NCBI GenBank assembly: GCA_963556145.1
Contig: OY744462.1
Location: 7,936,001 to 8,000,000, forward strand
Source: Hygrocybe punicea
Taxonomy: Eukaryota > Basidiomycota > Agaricomycetes > Agaricales > Hygrophoraceae
Reading direction: 5' to 3'
Length of the DNA stretch: 64,000 nucleotides
In this document: positions 45,682-56,800 of the stretch, piece after piece
Layout: every line of letters begins with the position of its first letter
How positions within the stretch are numbered: position 1 is the first letter of the stretch
Made by a program: the position numbers and the translations under genes
The notes under the pieces: model-generated
Seen by the model: only the letters and a program-made list of their open reading frames with translations
The model's database searches: none
Told to the model about the DNA's origin: nothing

Positions 45682-48030
45682 ATGTCCGAGCAACCTTTGC
45701 ATCATATCGCCACTCGCACTTCAAATGCTGATAAGCATCCTGGGGAGCAAGTACCAAAGCGAAAGCGACGTACCCAGGCGGAGATGCAAGAGTTCAGGAA
45801 ATCTCAAGAAGAAGCAAAAGAGGCCAAATGAATCGCACAACAAGAAAAATTCGAGCGCATCGCTACCCTCGAAAATAACATGGCGGAAGAAGATGTAGAG
45901 ATAAAAAATGCTGCTAGATGAGCCCCTCTACCTCACCATGCTCAGCCTCTTCGTCGTAGAAGCACTCATGCTAAAATCACCATCATTCCAGATGCTGAGG
46001 ATGAGCCCGATGCAAATGAGCCTGAACTGTCCCTACCAGACTGGCTTGAGCCAGAGGGAAGTGGGGATCCTACTGACATTGAGGATGAAACACCAAAGAA
46101 GAAAAAAGTGAAAGTCACAGCAAGGGAGCGAATCAACGCGGCGCGTCAAGCAGTACCCACCAGGGGGGTGAAAGAAGGGGTAAGAATGAGTTCATCAGCA
46201 CTGAACTTGAACGTTTATCTGGTGCCATTTTAGCCATCTCGTGATCTGACTTGTGTTGATGGGAACTCACTTCACGTCAGAGAAGTACAGAGGGTACCTG
46301 TACATGTCAAGTTACATGCTCATGCAGGGTTTATACTTATAGATTAGGATTGGTCTTGTGATCGTGATATGACACATGATGAGAACGATGGACTGGCTGT
46401 CAACTTGAACAAGCGTAACAAGGGCAAACTCAAGTAAGTCACTCATCACATGCTCATTCTCAACGAGTCTACTCTTTTCTTTTTTAACCTTAGGGCGTTG
46501 TCCACTTCTGAAATGAAACTCTCTGGACTTGTCCAGGATTGGAGGGCGGATGTCCCAGCCAACAGCAGGTCCACAACGCAGAGTGTTAAAAGTTCTTCCA
46601 CACTTGCTGTTAGCACCATGGCCAAATCAAGGACAACATCTAGCAACAGCGTAGGAACATTGGCCACCTCAAACGAACCCAGCACAGCTGTTGGAAGCAT
46701 CAATGAGCTTGGTGGTTTTGAGGATGAGGATGAGAATCTTGAGCATGAAGCTGCAATGTCCAGTCCTATCAAAGGGAACAAGAGGGTCACTAGCACAGCA
46801 CGTCATTTTTTATAAACCATTTGCCATTGAACTGAAGATAAATTTGACTTAGGCACTTGTCAAAGTTGAAGCAAATGATCGCCCTTTGAAAAAGTTAAAG
46901 GCTGACCACGTTAGCCGTGTCACTGTGAAGTTTAATAACTCTCATCTTCCCGATGGGTGTCAAGACGCCAATCGCTGGCGCTGTACCTTTGTGCCAACCT
47001 TCATCGGCTATGTTGCTAGCTACCATGATCCTTGGAGTGTCACTGATGTTGATGGCATTCGAGCCATGCAAATCATCTGGAATCAAGTCTACAACCAACC
47101 GAAGATAACGCATCAAATCGAGACCCAACAGGCTGTTTATTGCGTTGTAAGTCAACTACATCTTCAGATTGATCCTTAACCTCATCAACCACAGGCCGAG
47201 CAACATGTCTACGAGTGGCAATCAGGCTTCGGCTCGACTGCCTTGGCAATGATCAACCACTTTTTTGAAACTGGCGCCAACTTTGACTCTACCGAGGACT
47301 GTGTGGCGTTCGCAATGCTAATGCTGGAGAATCTCAAGTTCCTTTATTCTAAAGCGGACGGTGATAACCCAGAGGTATGGTTCATGTCCCTCGTCATTTC
47401 CTGATGCTAATGTGATCCCAGGAGTACCGGGGTTCATTCTGTTCCCAGTTCATATTGCAGACACTTGCCTTCCACTTCAATGCCATCCGTGGCTGTATTG
47501 AAGTTCCCAAACTCAAGAAATTGAAGCCCAAAGTTGCAATTGCTCTTGCGGCGGTGGCTGTATGTGAACTTCCAGTAATTGCTGTAAATTCTAATCCTGT
47601 CAGCAGGTGGAACGCGGCTTTACGTTGTGGGTGGCTGGGGATGTTACTCTTGAGTTGGTGGACAGCGAGAGGGGTCTAAAAGTGGCCAAAGCCATCACCA
47701 GGGCAATCAATCCGGAGACCGGCAAGGAATCAAACAAGCCAACTGTATTTGGCGAAGCAAACTGGGGTCCTAACACTCAGCGGTATCTGCTTTCACTCAA
47801 TGAGTTTCGCGATCAATCAATCGACAAGATCATTAACAAAGCACAGCAATTTGTCAAGAATAGCAGCCGAAACATTGGCTCAACGACCTCTGGTACCAAT
47901 GAACTCGACGTGGTTGACAAACGTGCCCATATCCAGGATGTGTCTGATGATTTTGACAAAGAGTGTAGTTTTTTTTTCTCGCATGCACGATATACTTATT
48001 ATTCACCAGTCACTATGTTAACAGGATAAC
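45682..48030 (+). pseudogene. Plavaka companion gene of unknown function
   Basis: The start ATG 45682 (MSEQPLHHIATRTSN) opens a basic N-terminus; a TGA at 45829 is in frame. Later exons give an acidic-basic linker (DEPDANEPELSLPDWLEPEG, DETPKKKKVKVTARERI) and a conserved-looking globular part. Its blocks are WRCTFVPTFIGYVASYHDPW, YEWQSGFGSTALAMI, GFTLWVAGDVTLELV and KPTVFGEANWG. Short introns separate them. The protein ends in a polar tail. No domain is recognised. Related proteins are frequent in agaric genomes, as I recall. The position, head-to-head with a Plavaka transposase 189 bp away, suggests a shared promoter and a role in the element. Confidence 0.7.
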
Positions 48031-48617
48031 ACGCCACTCAGGCTGTGGCACCGCCGTGACTGCATGACAGCATTAATGGACTCCAATTCGGCTCCCTGAT
48101 ACCCCCTCAAGCCATTACGCTTTTCTTGATTTGCTTTCAAGTCGTTTGTTGCCTTTGATTTCTTTGATCTTCAAGTTCCGATTCACAACTTTCTTGACAT
48201 TCTCATCATCCTTCCCTTTGCTACTGGCTGCAGTGCATGGCCTCACATTTTCTCCCAAGAACACTAGCAATGAAGCCTTGAACCATCTCCGACTCGGAGT
48301 CTCTGGCAGTATGTCATATTGTTTTGGTTCTTAATTCTCTGAAATGTGTGCTTATTTTTCATCTTATTATAATCTTGAATTTTCTTGATACCATTTCTTA
48401 CGATGCATCGCATCATCTTTGTGCGTCTTGGTTGGTTTGAACTCTTCTTAAATTTGTCTTCTTAATTCTGGCTTAGCTGTCTTAAGCAATCTACCTTTCT
48501 TGATTTCTCTTGACTTAAGATTTTCACTTGCGACAAGGGTGACACCCTCCTGGATTCAAGAACTCTCTGTCTTAATAAAAATTTTCTTATATTGTCTTAA
48601 TTTTGATTTTAAGACGA
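48031..48617. repeat. Plavaka flank and TTAAGA-rich repeat, copy 2
   Basis: From about 48340 to 48617 the plus strand is dense in TCTTAA, CTTGA and TTTCTTGA words, complementary in style to 22876-23110. The Gypsy LTR begins abruptly after AAGACGA. It may include the right end of the Plavaka element. No gene is supported. Confidence 0.4.
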
Positions 48618-49401
48618 TGTAGAGGGTCCTCGACCCTCTGAGGCCGTAACATCGATATCTAGCGAATCCGCTCGAACCCGACGTCTCTAGCAATCTACGT
48701 TCGAACCCAACGCAACCCGATGCATACCGACTAGCACGGCCGCTCACGTACCTGGTCGGTCTATCCCCTAAACTCGCGGAACTTCAAATATCAAAGATAG
48801 ATCTCATCGGACTGGGATCCCGACATCGGACTTGCCTTATTCACGCCTAGCGTCTCCCTTATGGGGATATAGTAAAGTACTTTGCATTTTTTATGGTTTT
48901 TTATATCTTCCACCCATTTTCCCTGTCATCGTCGCCTCGCAACGCTCTTCCTACTTCCCCATTTTTATTCTCCTTTGTTTCCTCTCATCGGCTGAGGACT
49001 CTCGTCCGAATCTAGGTACAGAACTTTGTAGTATAAAAACGGTGCCCAAGCGCCATCTCAAAATAAGAAACCAGTTCCCCCATTTCCTCTCTCTGAGAAT
49101 TAGTCTCTCAGTAAATTCCATCGCACACATTGCTCGTCGGATTCCTCGACGCCCTCCCCGTCGTTCTACCGCCTTTATCTCTATGTTTCTCGTCACCCGA
49201 CACCCGACCCGCCGTACCCGACATCGTCGGCTTCGTCAGCTTCGATCGGTCTCGATAGAATTCAGTAGTTTACTCGGCGGCTTCTTACTTTTTATATCCT
49301 ATTATCTTACTGAAGCTTGTTAGACTATTCCTAGTCACTTCTACGCTGACCCCACAGGCTTAGGATTATTATTCCGCAGCCACCCCGACCTCGCCTTTAC
49401 A
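48618..49401 (+). repeat. 5' LTR of the Gypsy element
   Basis: 784 bp. A GTATAAAAAC box near 49030 is a likely TATA promoter with the transcript start shortly after. An open frame of 163 codons exists in both LTRs only because they are near-identical copies; it is not supported as a gene. Confidence 0.93.
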
Positions 49402-49420
49402 TCTGGAGCCCACTGCGAGG
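49402..49420 (+). other. Putative primer-binding site
   Basis: Immediately after the 5' LTR comes TCTGGAGCCCACTGCGAGG. TGG plus the following bases would pair with the CCA-bearing 3' end of a tRNA, as expected two bases after an LTR. The tRNA was not identified. Confidence 0.6.
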
Positions 49421-51480
49421 AATAGTCTAGCACCACCATAGCTTCCTCTTCCCGTATCCCTCCCTCTGACCGTCGTCTTCGAGAACTTCCTCGAAGAACT
49501 CTTCAACAAGAACTCTCTTTAGCCGCCTTCGACCCGACAATCGACGACGACTTCTTCCAGCTAGTACCCGACCACCTCGCTCGACATAACAATCTCCCGC
49601 TCGTCTCAGGGTCAAACACCCCCCTATATCTTTCATCCGACAGTCTCGAATCGGTCGATATACCGATAATTACCATTACACCCGACTCATCCGATCTCAG
49701 TTCGACACCCGCATCGCCTACGTCTCCGACTTCGACCTCGCTAGAACCCCCGTCCACGTCTTCACTCTCGACATCGAAAACTCCGTCATCGTCATCGTCC
49801 CCGTCTTCGTCTTCGTCCACGCCGTCATCGCCCACGTTACCTGACCCGCTCATCGTACACCCGACAACCGCTTCATCGACATCTCAGCTCCTCCCACTCA
49901 CAATGACTTCGACCTCTGGATCCTCGACCGCTCCCCACGTTACCGCTCCCCATGTTACTCCACGACAAATGCCCGCTCGCGGTCACTCCACGGCCCCGAC
50001 CTTCGACGGGAACCCGCTCAATTTAAACCGCTTCTTCGAAGAAGTCGAGATACTTGCTGCCGATGCCGCTCTCGACGACGCAGGACGCATCAAGCATAGT
50101 CTGCGCTACGCGTCGCTTAGTGACTACGAGCTTTGGGCAAGTTTACCTAGCGCGACCGGCGTCGATTATGCCGCATTCAAAAGGAGCGTACTCGTGCTAT
50201 ACCCGGGCACGGAAGACGATCACCGGTACACTATGGCGGATCTCGACCGTCTTACGCACACCCAAACCGCTTACGGTATCCGTACCCGCGCCGAACTTGG
50301 CGAATATTACTGCGAGTTCATCTGAATCTCAGGGTTTCTTCTAGACAAGGGTCGGATCTCTCCCCGAGAACGCAACATTGCGTACGAGAACGGCTTCCAT
50401 GTCAAGCTTAAAAAGGACATCAAAACCCGTCTGCAGTACCAAAAGCCGAACCATTTCCATAGCAACCCTTACAACTTCCAGGACTTCCACAATTGCGCCC
50501 ACTTCCTGCTGGCCGGAACCGCGGCCGAACCGTCCACCGTCTCTCGTCTATCGTCAACGTCGCCTGCCGCCATCCGGTACTCGACTCCAATAGAACCCGC
50601 CACCCGCTACCCGCCACCCGCTCGCTATGACCCGGTCATTCCTAAAGTGGAACCGGTCGAACCTAACGTATCCGACCTATTTCGTCTCGTTTCGCAACAA
50701 CTCGCCGTCCTCACACAGGCCCTCACCGAATGCAACAACCCCCCAAAGCCATGTGCAAATATGGCTGAGCCGACCACCACGGGACAGGGTTTCACCAATT
50801 TCAACTGCCTCTTTTGCGATGACCCGTTCCATCGTATACACAATTGTCCTATTTGCAAGCAGTACACTCGAGACGGGATATGCCGCAAGAACGAGCACGG
50901 CCGCATCGTGTTGCCTAACGGAATGTATCTTCCAAAGGCTATCGTCGGCAAAAATATGAGGGAACGCTTCGATGCGTGGCACGCACAGAACCCCGGCAAC
51001 CGCGCTCCCCCTGCCCGCAACCCCACAGAACCGTTCCAACGCGACCCGCCGCCTCATGTAAAAGCTAACTTCGTCTCCGCCATCGAAGTACCCACCTACG
51101 AACCAGAGGTCACCACCGAGTACGCCGACATCTTTCAGTCCACGACGTCCGACATCAACGACGACAACAAACAGATTAAGGTTCTGGAAGCCGAAGTGCA
51201 GCGGCTTCGTAAACGGGTTAGATTCGACGGTGTAGAGATCCCATCAAAGATGAAAGGCAAGTCTAGAGAAACATTTCCCAATCTGCCCACCACTTCCACG
51301 TCTGTCCCTGCCGCGAAACCCGCCGAGAAAACGGCCAGACCTATCAACGAGCAGCCGATCACCATAGTCCCCCCTTTGAACACGCGGCCGACCGAGCCGA
51401 CCGCCCTTGTACCGCGCACTCCCCAGAACCTTCCCGCATCGCACCCCCAATACCGCTACCAAGCCCCCATCGAAGATCCC

Positions 51481-53139
51481 TGTTACGGATCGCTTCTGCA
51501 GCGGGCTCCGGCAACAATCAACTTAACAGGGGATCGGCTTCCAGAGGGGAGAACAGCAGCTTTCATTGTTGCTTACAGCTAAGACAACACTGCTAAGAAG
51601 GGGGGGTCAAGGTCTAATGTCATTGCGAGCCGTGGGGGTTACCCAAAACAAGATGAGTCTGCCCCAAGAACCAGACTAAACGTAAGGAAAGGAAAAGAAG
51701 AAAAAGTCCGAACCAACAACAAGAACAGTACATATAGTGGCTGGTCTTGAGGGGAGGTAAATAGGAATACAACCATGAAGCCACAACATGTCCAACTCTA
51801 CCATGTGAGGCGTACATGAGGCGTCCTCATGTCGATGTTCTCGCGATCCAACTGGAGGCCCGGGTGTCATTGAGGATAGAAGAGGTCCGGATGACTCGGA
51901 TGATCTGTCATCGGATCATGTGACAAGCAGAATTGCCAATTCGGGGTCTACACTTGCTGTAACAGGCAAGTGCGCAGTCTGGCAAATGCGTTGCACGGTC
52001 GGGTCGAAGATGGGTATCGTCCAATGTGGGATTGGTGATGAGAATGTCTTGAGGTGGTGTGGATGTAGTGGCAAGGTTTGCATGAAAGAAAACAAAGGAA
52101 TGTGTGGAAGGAAAACCAACTAGGACGGTGGGCTAGTCGAGGTCAGACATGTGAACAGCATAAGCTGTACCGGATGACGATGTCTGTGTCGATGACGTAT
52201 CGAGGAGTGATGTCTTGTCCTGTTTGTGGAACAAGAAGGTCCACGTGATGTCGGTATTCGTCCAAGAAAGGGTATCATTTGTAAACGAGTGTGGGAGGTA
52301 TCAAGATGAAAGATGGAAAAGGATAAATGAATGTGGGTCCAGGTTTCGAGTCATGGCATGAGTGACAAGCTGTGGGAACAAGTCGTCGGGTACTGCATTG
52401 AAGCAGTGTCGTGCGAACAATATACGATAGGGGTTGGTTCACTGTTTGGGAAGTCGTATGGTCTGTGGTCAAAGTCCAAAAGAGTATGCTCCGGCGATGG
52501 TCGGATTAGAGAGAACAGTGAAATGTCCCGTGATCGAGGATTGTCCAGGGCATGCGTGCAGGTGAGGAATGTCGTCGGATCGTCAGGGAGGATGATGGTA
52601 GGCACAGAATGCGAAAGTGGAAACCATATATCCGGGAATGGCGATTGTCAATTACATGTCGAGATATTGTTGAGGTGGAAGTCAGAAGTATCAATGGCGG
52701 AAGGGTTTCGATGCCGATGCCAAAGATAGTTCATAACAAAGTAGAAACCGATCAGGAAGGTGATGGCAATGCTGCCAATAACAATTACGGTAATGAGCTG
52801 TGTCGGGAGTACAGCCATTGTGATCGGTTTGTTGTGGGATAGCGTAAACAAGATATCGAAGGGAAAAGACAATGTCGGTGACGTCCATCGGCAAGGAGAC
52901 TATTCGGGTACAACAAGGTCACGTGGGAGATGTCCATGGTCAGTCTGGATTGTTCTAGAAGAAGGGACAAAAAGAGAACAAGAATAAGAAAATACAAGGA
53001 TGTCCAAATGAAGAAACAATGACGTTGAAAGGAAGACAAAGGACAAAAAGAAATGAAAAAGGAAGGTGTGCAGTGCTGAATCGTCATGGTGGGTATCGGA
53101 ATGGGCATCGGGGTTGGAAGCGGAGTTGGAATCGTAACA
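51481..53139 (+). mobile_element. Solo LTR copy 5, inside Gypsy gag-protease
   Basis: It begins TGTTACGGATCGCTTCTGC, ends GGAATCGTAACA, is 1,659 bp, and is flanked by a perfect ATCCC duplication (51476-51480 and 53140-53144). The host reading frame resumes exactly after one copy of the duplication (EDP then GIAKSVINR). Confidence 0.95.
52648..52818 (-). CDS. Antisense 56-aa membrane peptide ORF in solo LTR copy 5
   Basis: Starts MAVLPTQLITVIVIGSIAI and ends STCN. It is open throughout, with the same hydrophobic run and LWHRHRN motif as copies 2-4. Confidence 0.42.
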   Translation of the reverse strand: MAVLPTQLITVIVIGSIAITFLIGFYFVMNYLWHRHRNPSAIDTSDFHLNNISTCN

Positions 53140-53812
53140 ATCCCGGTATCGCCAAATCCGTCATCAACCGCGCGCTCGATTCTCAAGTCTGCATTTCGCA
53201 GCGAGAACTTTTAGCCATGTCGTCCGATGCCCGCCGTCACATGAAGGACCTCACTATGTCGAAAAAGGTCACCGCCGAAAGTAACAACGTCGAGGTTTTC
53301 CATTTTCACGCACCCGAAATCCCCACTCGCGCCTGTCAACACTGTCAGGAAAACGTCCCGCTCGTCGTCGGCCGCGACTCAGTCCCTCTCCGTGCGGTCT
53401 ACCCGCTCATCAACGGCAAATTCGTATTCGAGTGCGTCCTCGACAACGGTTCCATGATCATCGGCATGCGACGCGATATTTGGGAGAAACTCGGTTACGG
53501 CCTCCAAAATATGAAGATGCGGATGCAGTCGGCAAATAAAAGCGACAATGACACCCTCGGCCGGATCGCCAACCTAAAATTCACTTTTGGTGACGTCGAT
53601 CTTTTCCTCCAAGTCCAAGTCGTCGACGACGCCCCCTACGAGATCCTCATCGGCCGTCCGTTCTTCACGCTTTCCGAGGCTCTTACGAAGGATTATAAAA
53701 ACAGAGAACAACAAGTCACGATCACGGATCCAAACACCGGCGCCATCGTCACCTTGCCCACCATCAAGCACAACCAAAAGAACCGACGAGAGCGGTCCGA
53801 CACCGGAAAGCC

Positions 53813-53822
53813 GGATTTTTAG
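53813..53822 (+). other. Frame change between protease and polymerase at a T5 run
   Basis: The protease frame ends GAT TTT TAG. Read one base back, GGA TTT TTA GAA opens the polymerase frame without a gap (LEVEDLEIPLGKD). Either programmed -1 frameshifting or loss of one T from a T6 run explains this. The local sequence is not a canonical X-XXY-YYZ heptamer. Confidence 0.55.
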
Positions 53823-56800
53823 AAGTCGAGGACCTGGAGATACCTCTCGGAAAGGACGCACCGGGAGATGAGAAGCCGCCACTCGAAAGCGACCACACCT
53901 ATACCACGAACTATGCTTCCCTTTTGCCGTTTCCCCTAGAAGAGGACTTATGTTTTTCTATCGATTTAGATTTCTCTTCGTCTCAGCCTCAGACTGCTGC
54001 CCAGTACATTTCATTGTTGACCGATGTACAAAATCAGCTACGTACTACCGATACCCTTCCTTCGTCTTGTTCCGTCTCCGCTCCTGCGTCACATATATCC
54101 TCTTCGAATATTTGTAACAAAGCCTCTACTGAACACGCTACTTATATCTCGTATACCACCCCCCCTACCAGGGACCTAAAAGGAGTCGTTACCAAGAAAA
54201 AGTATAAGAAGGTAGCCGATCGTATCCGCCCAATTTCTACCACTCTCCCCGACGAATACCGTATCATACGCGAGATCACCGGCGACCCGCTAGCCGATTT
54301 ACCCACGCTCCCGACTCACCCGCCCGACTTTACACCCGGCACCCGCTATACCCAGGAACGACACGACGCGATGCCGATGAACCCAGATGGATTCCTTTGG
54401 CCTGAGGAAGAAAAACTCGGCCACCATATCATCAAAACGCAAGAAGCCGCCTTCGCCTGGAACGAATCCGAGAAAGGCCAGTTCAATACGGACTACTTCC
54501 CGCCGATCCACATTCCCACCGTACCGCACGACCCGTGGGTCCATCGCAATATCCCAATCCCACCCGGCATCCTTAACGAAGTCATCGGCATCATCAAAGA
54601 CAAAATTAACGCCGGTACCTATGAACCCTCGAATTCGTCATACCGCTCCCGCTGGTTCTGCGTTTTGAAAAAGGATGGGAAGTCTCTTCGAATCGTCCAC
54701 GATCTACAGCCGCTTAACGCCGTCACTATCCGCGATCCCGCCGTACCACCCATGACCGAGCACTTGGCCGAGGCCTTTGGCGGCCACTCTTGCTACGCTT
54801 CCTTCGACCTCTTCGTCTCTTTCGACCAACACCTCGTCCACCCCTCGTCTCGGGACTATATGACCTTTCAGTCTCCACTCGGAATGCTTCGACTTACGCG
54901 GATTGCTATGGGATACACAAATTCCCCGCAGATCCTACACGGTGACTCTACGTACATCCTCCGTGACGAAATCCCTCATCTTGCCGTTCCGTATATGGAC
55001 GATATTCCCGTCAAAGGGCCTCCAACCCGCTACGAGCAACCCGACGGTACCTACGAAACTATACCCGAGAACCCGGCAATCCGACGTTTCATTTGGGAAC
55101 ACTTCCAAGGTGTCAACCGCGTCATCCAGCGTTTCCGCTATGTCGGCGGTACCTTCAACGGCAAAAAACTCGAGTTGTGTCGACCCTCAGTCATCGTTGT
55201 TGGCCACCGATGCACATACGAAGGAAGAGTAGCCGACGACTCCAAAGTACAGAAGATTCGCGATTGGCCACTGCCGACCAACCTCACCGAAGTTCGCGCC
55301 TTTCTCGGCATCTGCGGCGTCTTGCGTATTTTTATCAAGGACTTCTCGCTCCACTCCCGACCCCTCGTCCGTCTTACCCGCAAAGGTATACCCTTCGAAT
55401 TTGGTGAAGAAGAAGAGACCGCCGTCGACTACCTCAAAAACGCCGTCATTACGTCGCCAGCGCTGCGCGCTATCGACTACACGCATGAATGGGAAGTGAT
55501 TCTTGCCGTCGATTCATCCGTTCTTGGAGTCGGCTTCGTTCTTATGCAAATCCGCGCCGACGGAAAGCGCTATCCGAATCGCTTTGGTTCAATATCGTGG
55601 AACGAACGCAAAGCCCGATACTCCCAGTCCAAGCTCGAACTCTACGGCCTCTTCAGGGCCCTCCGCGCCTACCGAATCTTCATCATCGGCGTCCGCAACC
55701 TCACTGTTGAAGTCGACGCGAAGTACATAAAAGGGATGCTCAACAACCCCGACATTCAGCCCAATGCTACGATCAACCGATGGATAGCCGGTGTGCTCTT
55801 ATTTGACTTTAGACTCGTTCACATACCCGCTTCCGCACACGGTGCACCCGACGGACTCTCCCGACGTCCCCGCGCTGCAGAAGACCCCGAGGAGATCAAC
55901 GACTCCGACGATTGGCTCGACCACTCCTACGGTTTCTTTATGGAAGTCGTCAACTACCGACCCGTCCCCATACCGTCTAAGCCGATTGCCGTATGCGGCC
56001 GCTGCCGTGCCACAGCCGACCGACTCCAAGAATTACCTGCCGTCCTCGTCTACACAAATCAGGAAGCCGTATCTGACATACCGCGATCCGATAAAGCCCG
56101 CGCGGCCGACACTCGTCTTGCCCTCGTCGAGACTTGGTTACGAGATCTAACCCGACCCGCGAACTTCACGGACGAAGAATACCGTCTGTTCCTACGATAC
56201 GCCCTTGAATTCTTCGTCACCGATAACAAGCTTTGGCGCAAAGACCGTCACGGAAAACACAAACTCATCATACCGCCCGACCGCCGGCTTCAGTTACTCA
56301 AAGACGCTCACGACTCTCTCGGCCACAAAGGTATATTCTCCGTCTGCGCTCGGCTACTCGATCGTTTCTGGTGGCCGCACCTCGACCATGATGTTAAGTG
56401 GTATGTCCAGTCTTGCCATCAGTGCCAAGTACGGCAAATGCGTTATCATCACATTCCGCCCACCGTCGCTACACCGGCCTCGCTATTTCGTAAAGCGTAT
56501 GTCGACACAATGTTTATGCCACGATCCGGCGGTTATCGATACATCGTCCAAGCCCGTTGCTCCCTGTCCGCCTACCCTGAGTTCCGCATGTTACGCCGCG
56601 AGACCGGCTCCACCATCGGCACGTTCTTGTTCGAAGACATCTTATGCCGTTGGGGCGCTCTCGAAGAAATCGTTACCGACAATGGCAAGCCGTTCGTAGA
56701 AGCGCTCGACTATCTCGCCTCCCGCTATGGTATCCGCCACATCCGCATTTCGCCCTATAACTCACAAGCGAACGGACCCGTTGAGCGTCGCCACCTAGAT

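Larger units (their letters stand above)
32375..48030. mobile_element. Plavaka (CACTA-like) transposon, two divergent genes, ends not resolved
   Basis: The transposase reads leftward from 45492 to 32375 and a companion gene reads rightward from 45682 to about 48030, with a 189-bp divergent gap. The transposase is split by a LINE and a solo LTR. Coordinates given are those of the genes. The true termini lie outside them and were not identified by eye. Plavaka is a basidiomycete lineage of CACTA-like elements. The assignment comes from the transposase blocks. Confidence 0.8.
49438..53822 (+). pseudogene. Gypsy gag-protease, start codon lost, one stop, split by solo LTR
   Basis: One frame runs from 49438 through 51480 and, after the solo LTR, from 53145 to the stop at 53820. 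It opens at ATA in a CACCATAGCTTCC context, probably a mutated ATG; the next in-frame Met is 49903. A Ser/Thr/Pro-rich leader precedes the capsid-like region (DGNPLNLNRFFEEVEILA). A TGA at 50323 follows EFI and the same frame then continues with SGFLLDKGRISP. A zinc knuckle CLFCDDPFHRIHNC (CX2CX4HX4C) lies near 50812-50853. The protease part has VLDNGSMIIGM as the catalytic D-x-G variant and ILIGRPFF. It cannot make full Gag as written. Confidence 0.87.

Noticed and set aside
48832..49323. A 163-codon open frame present in both Gypsy LTRs
   Set aside because: It is shared only because LTRs are copies. It overlaps the promoter and TATA region and looks like chance.
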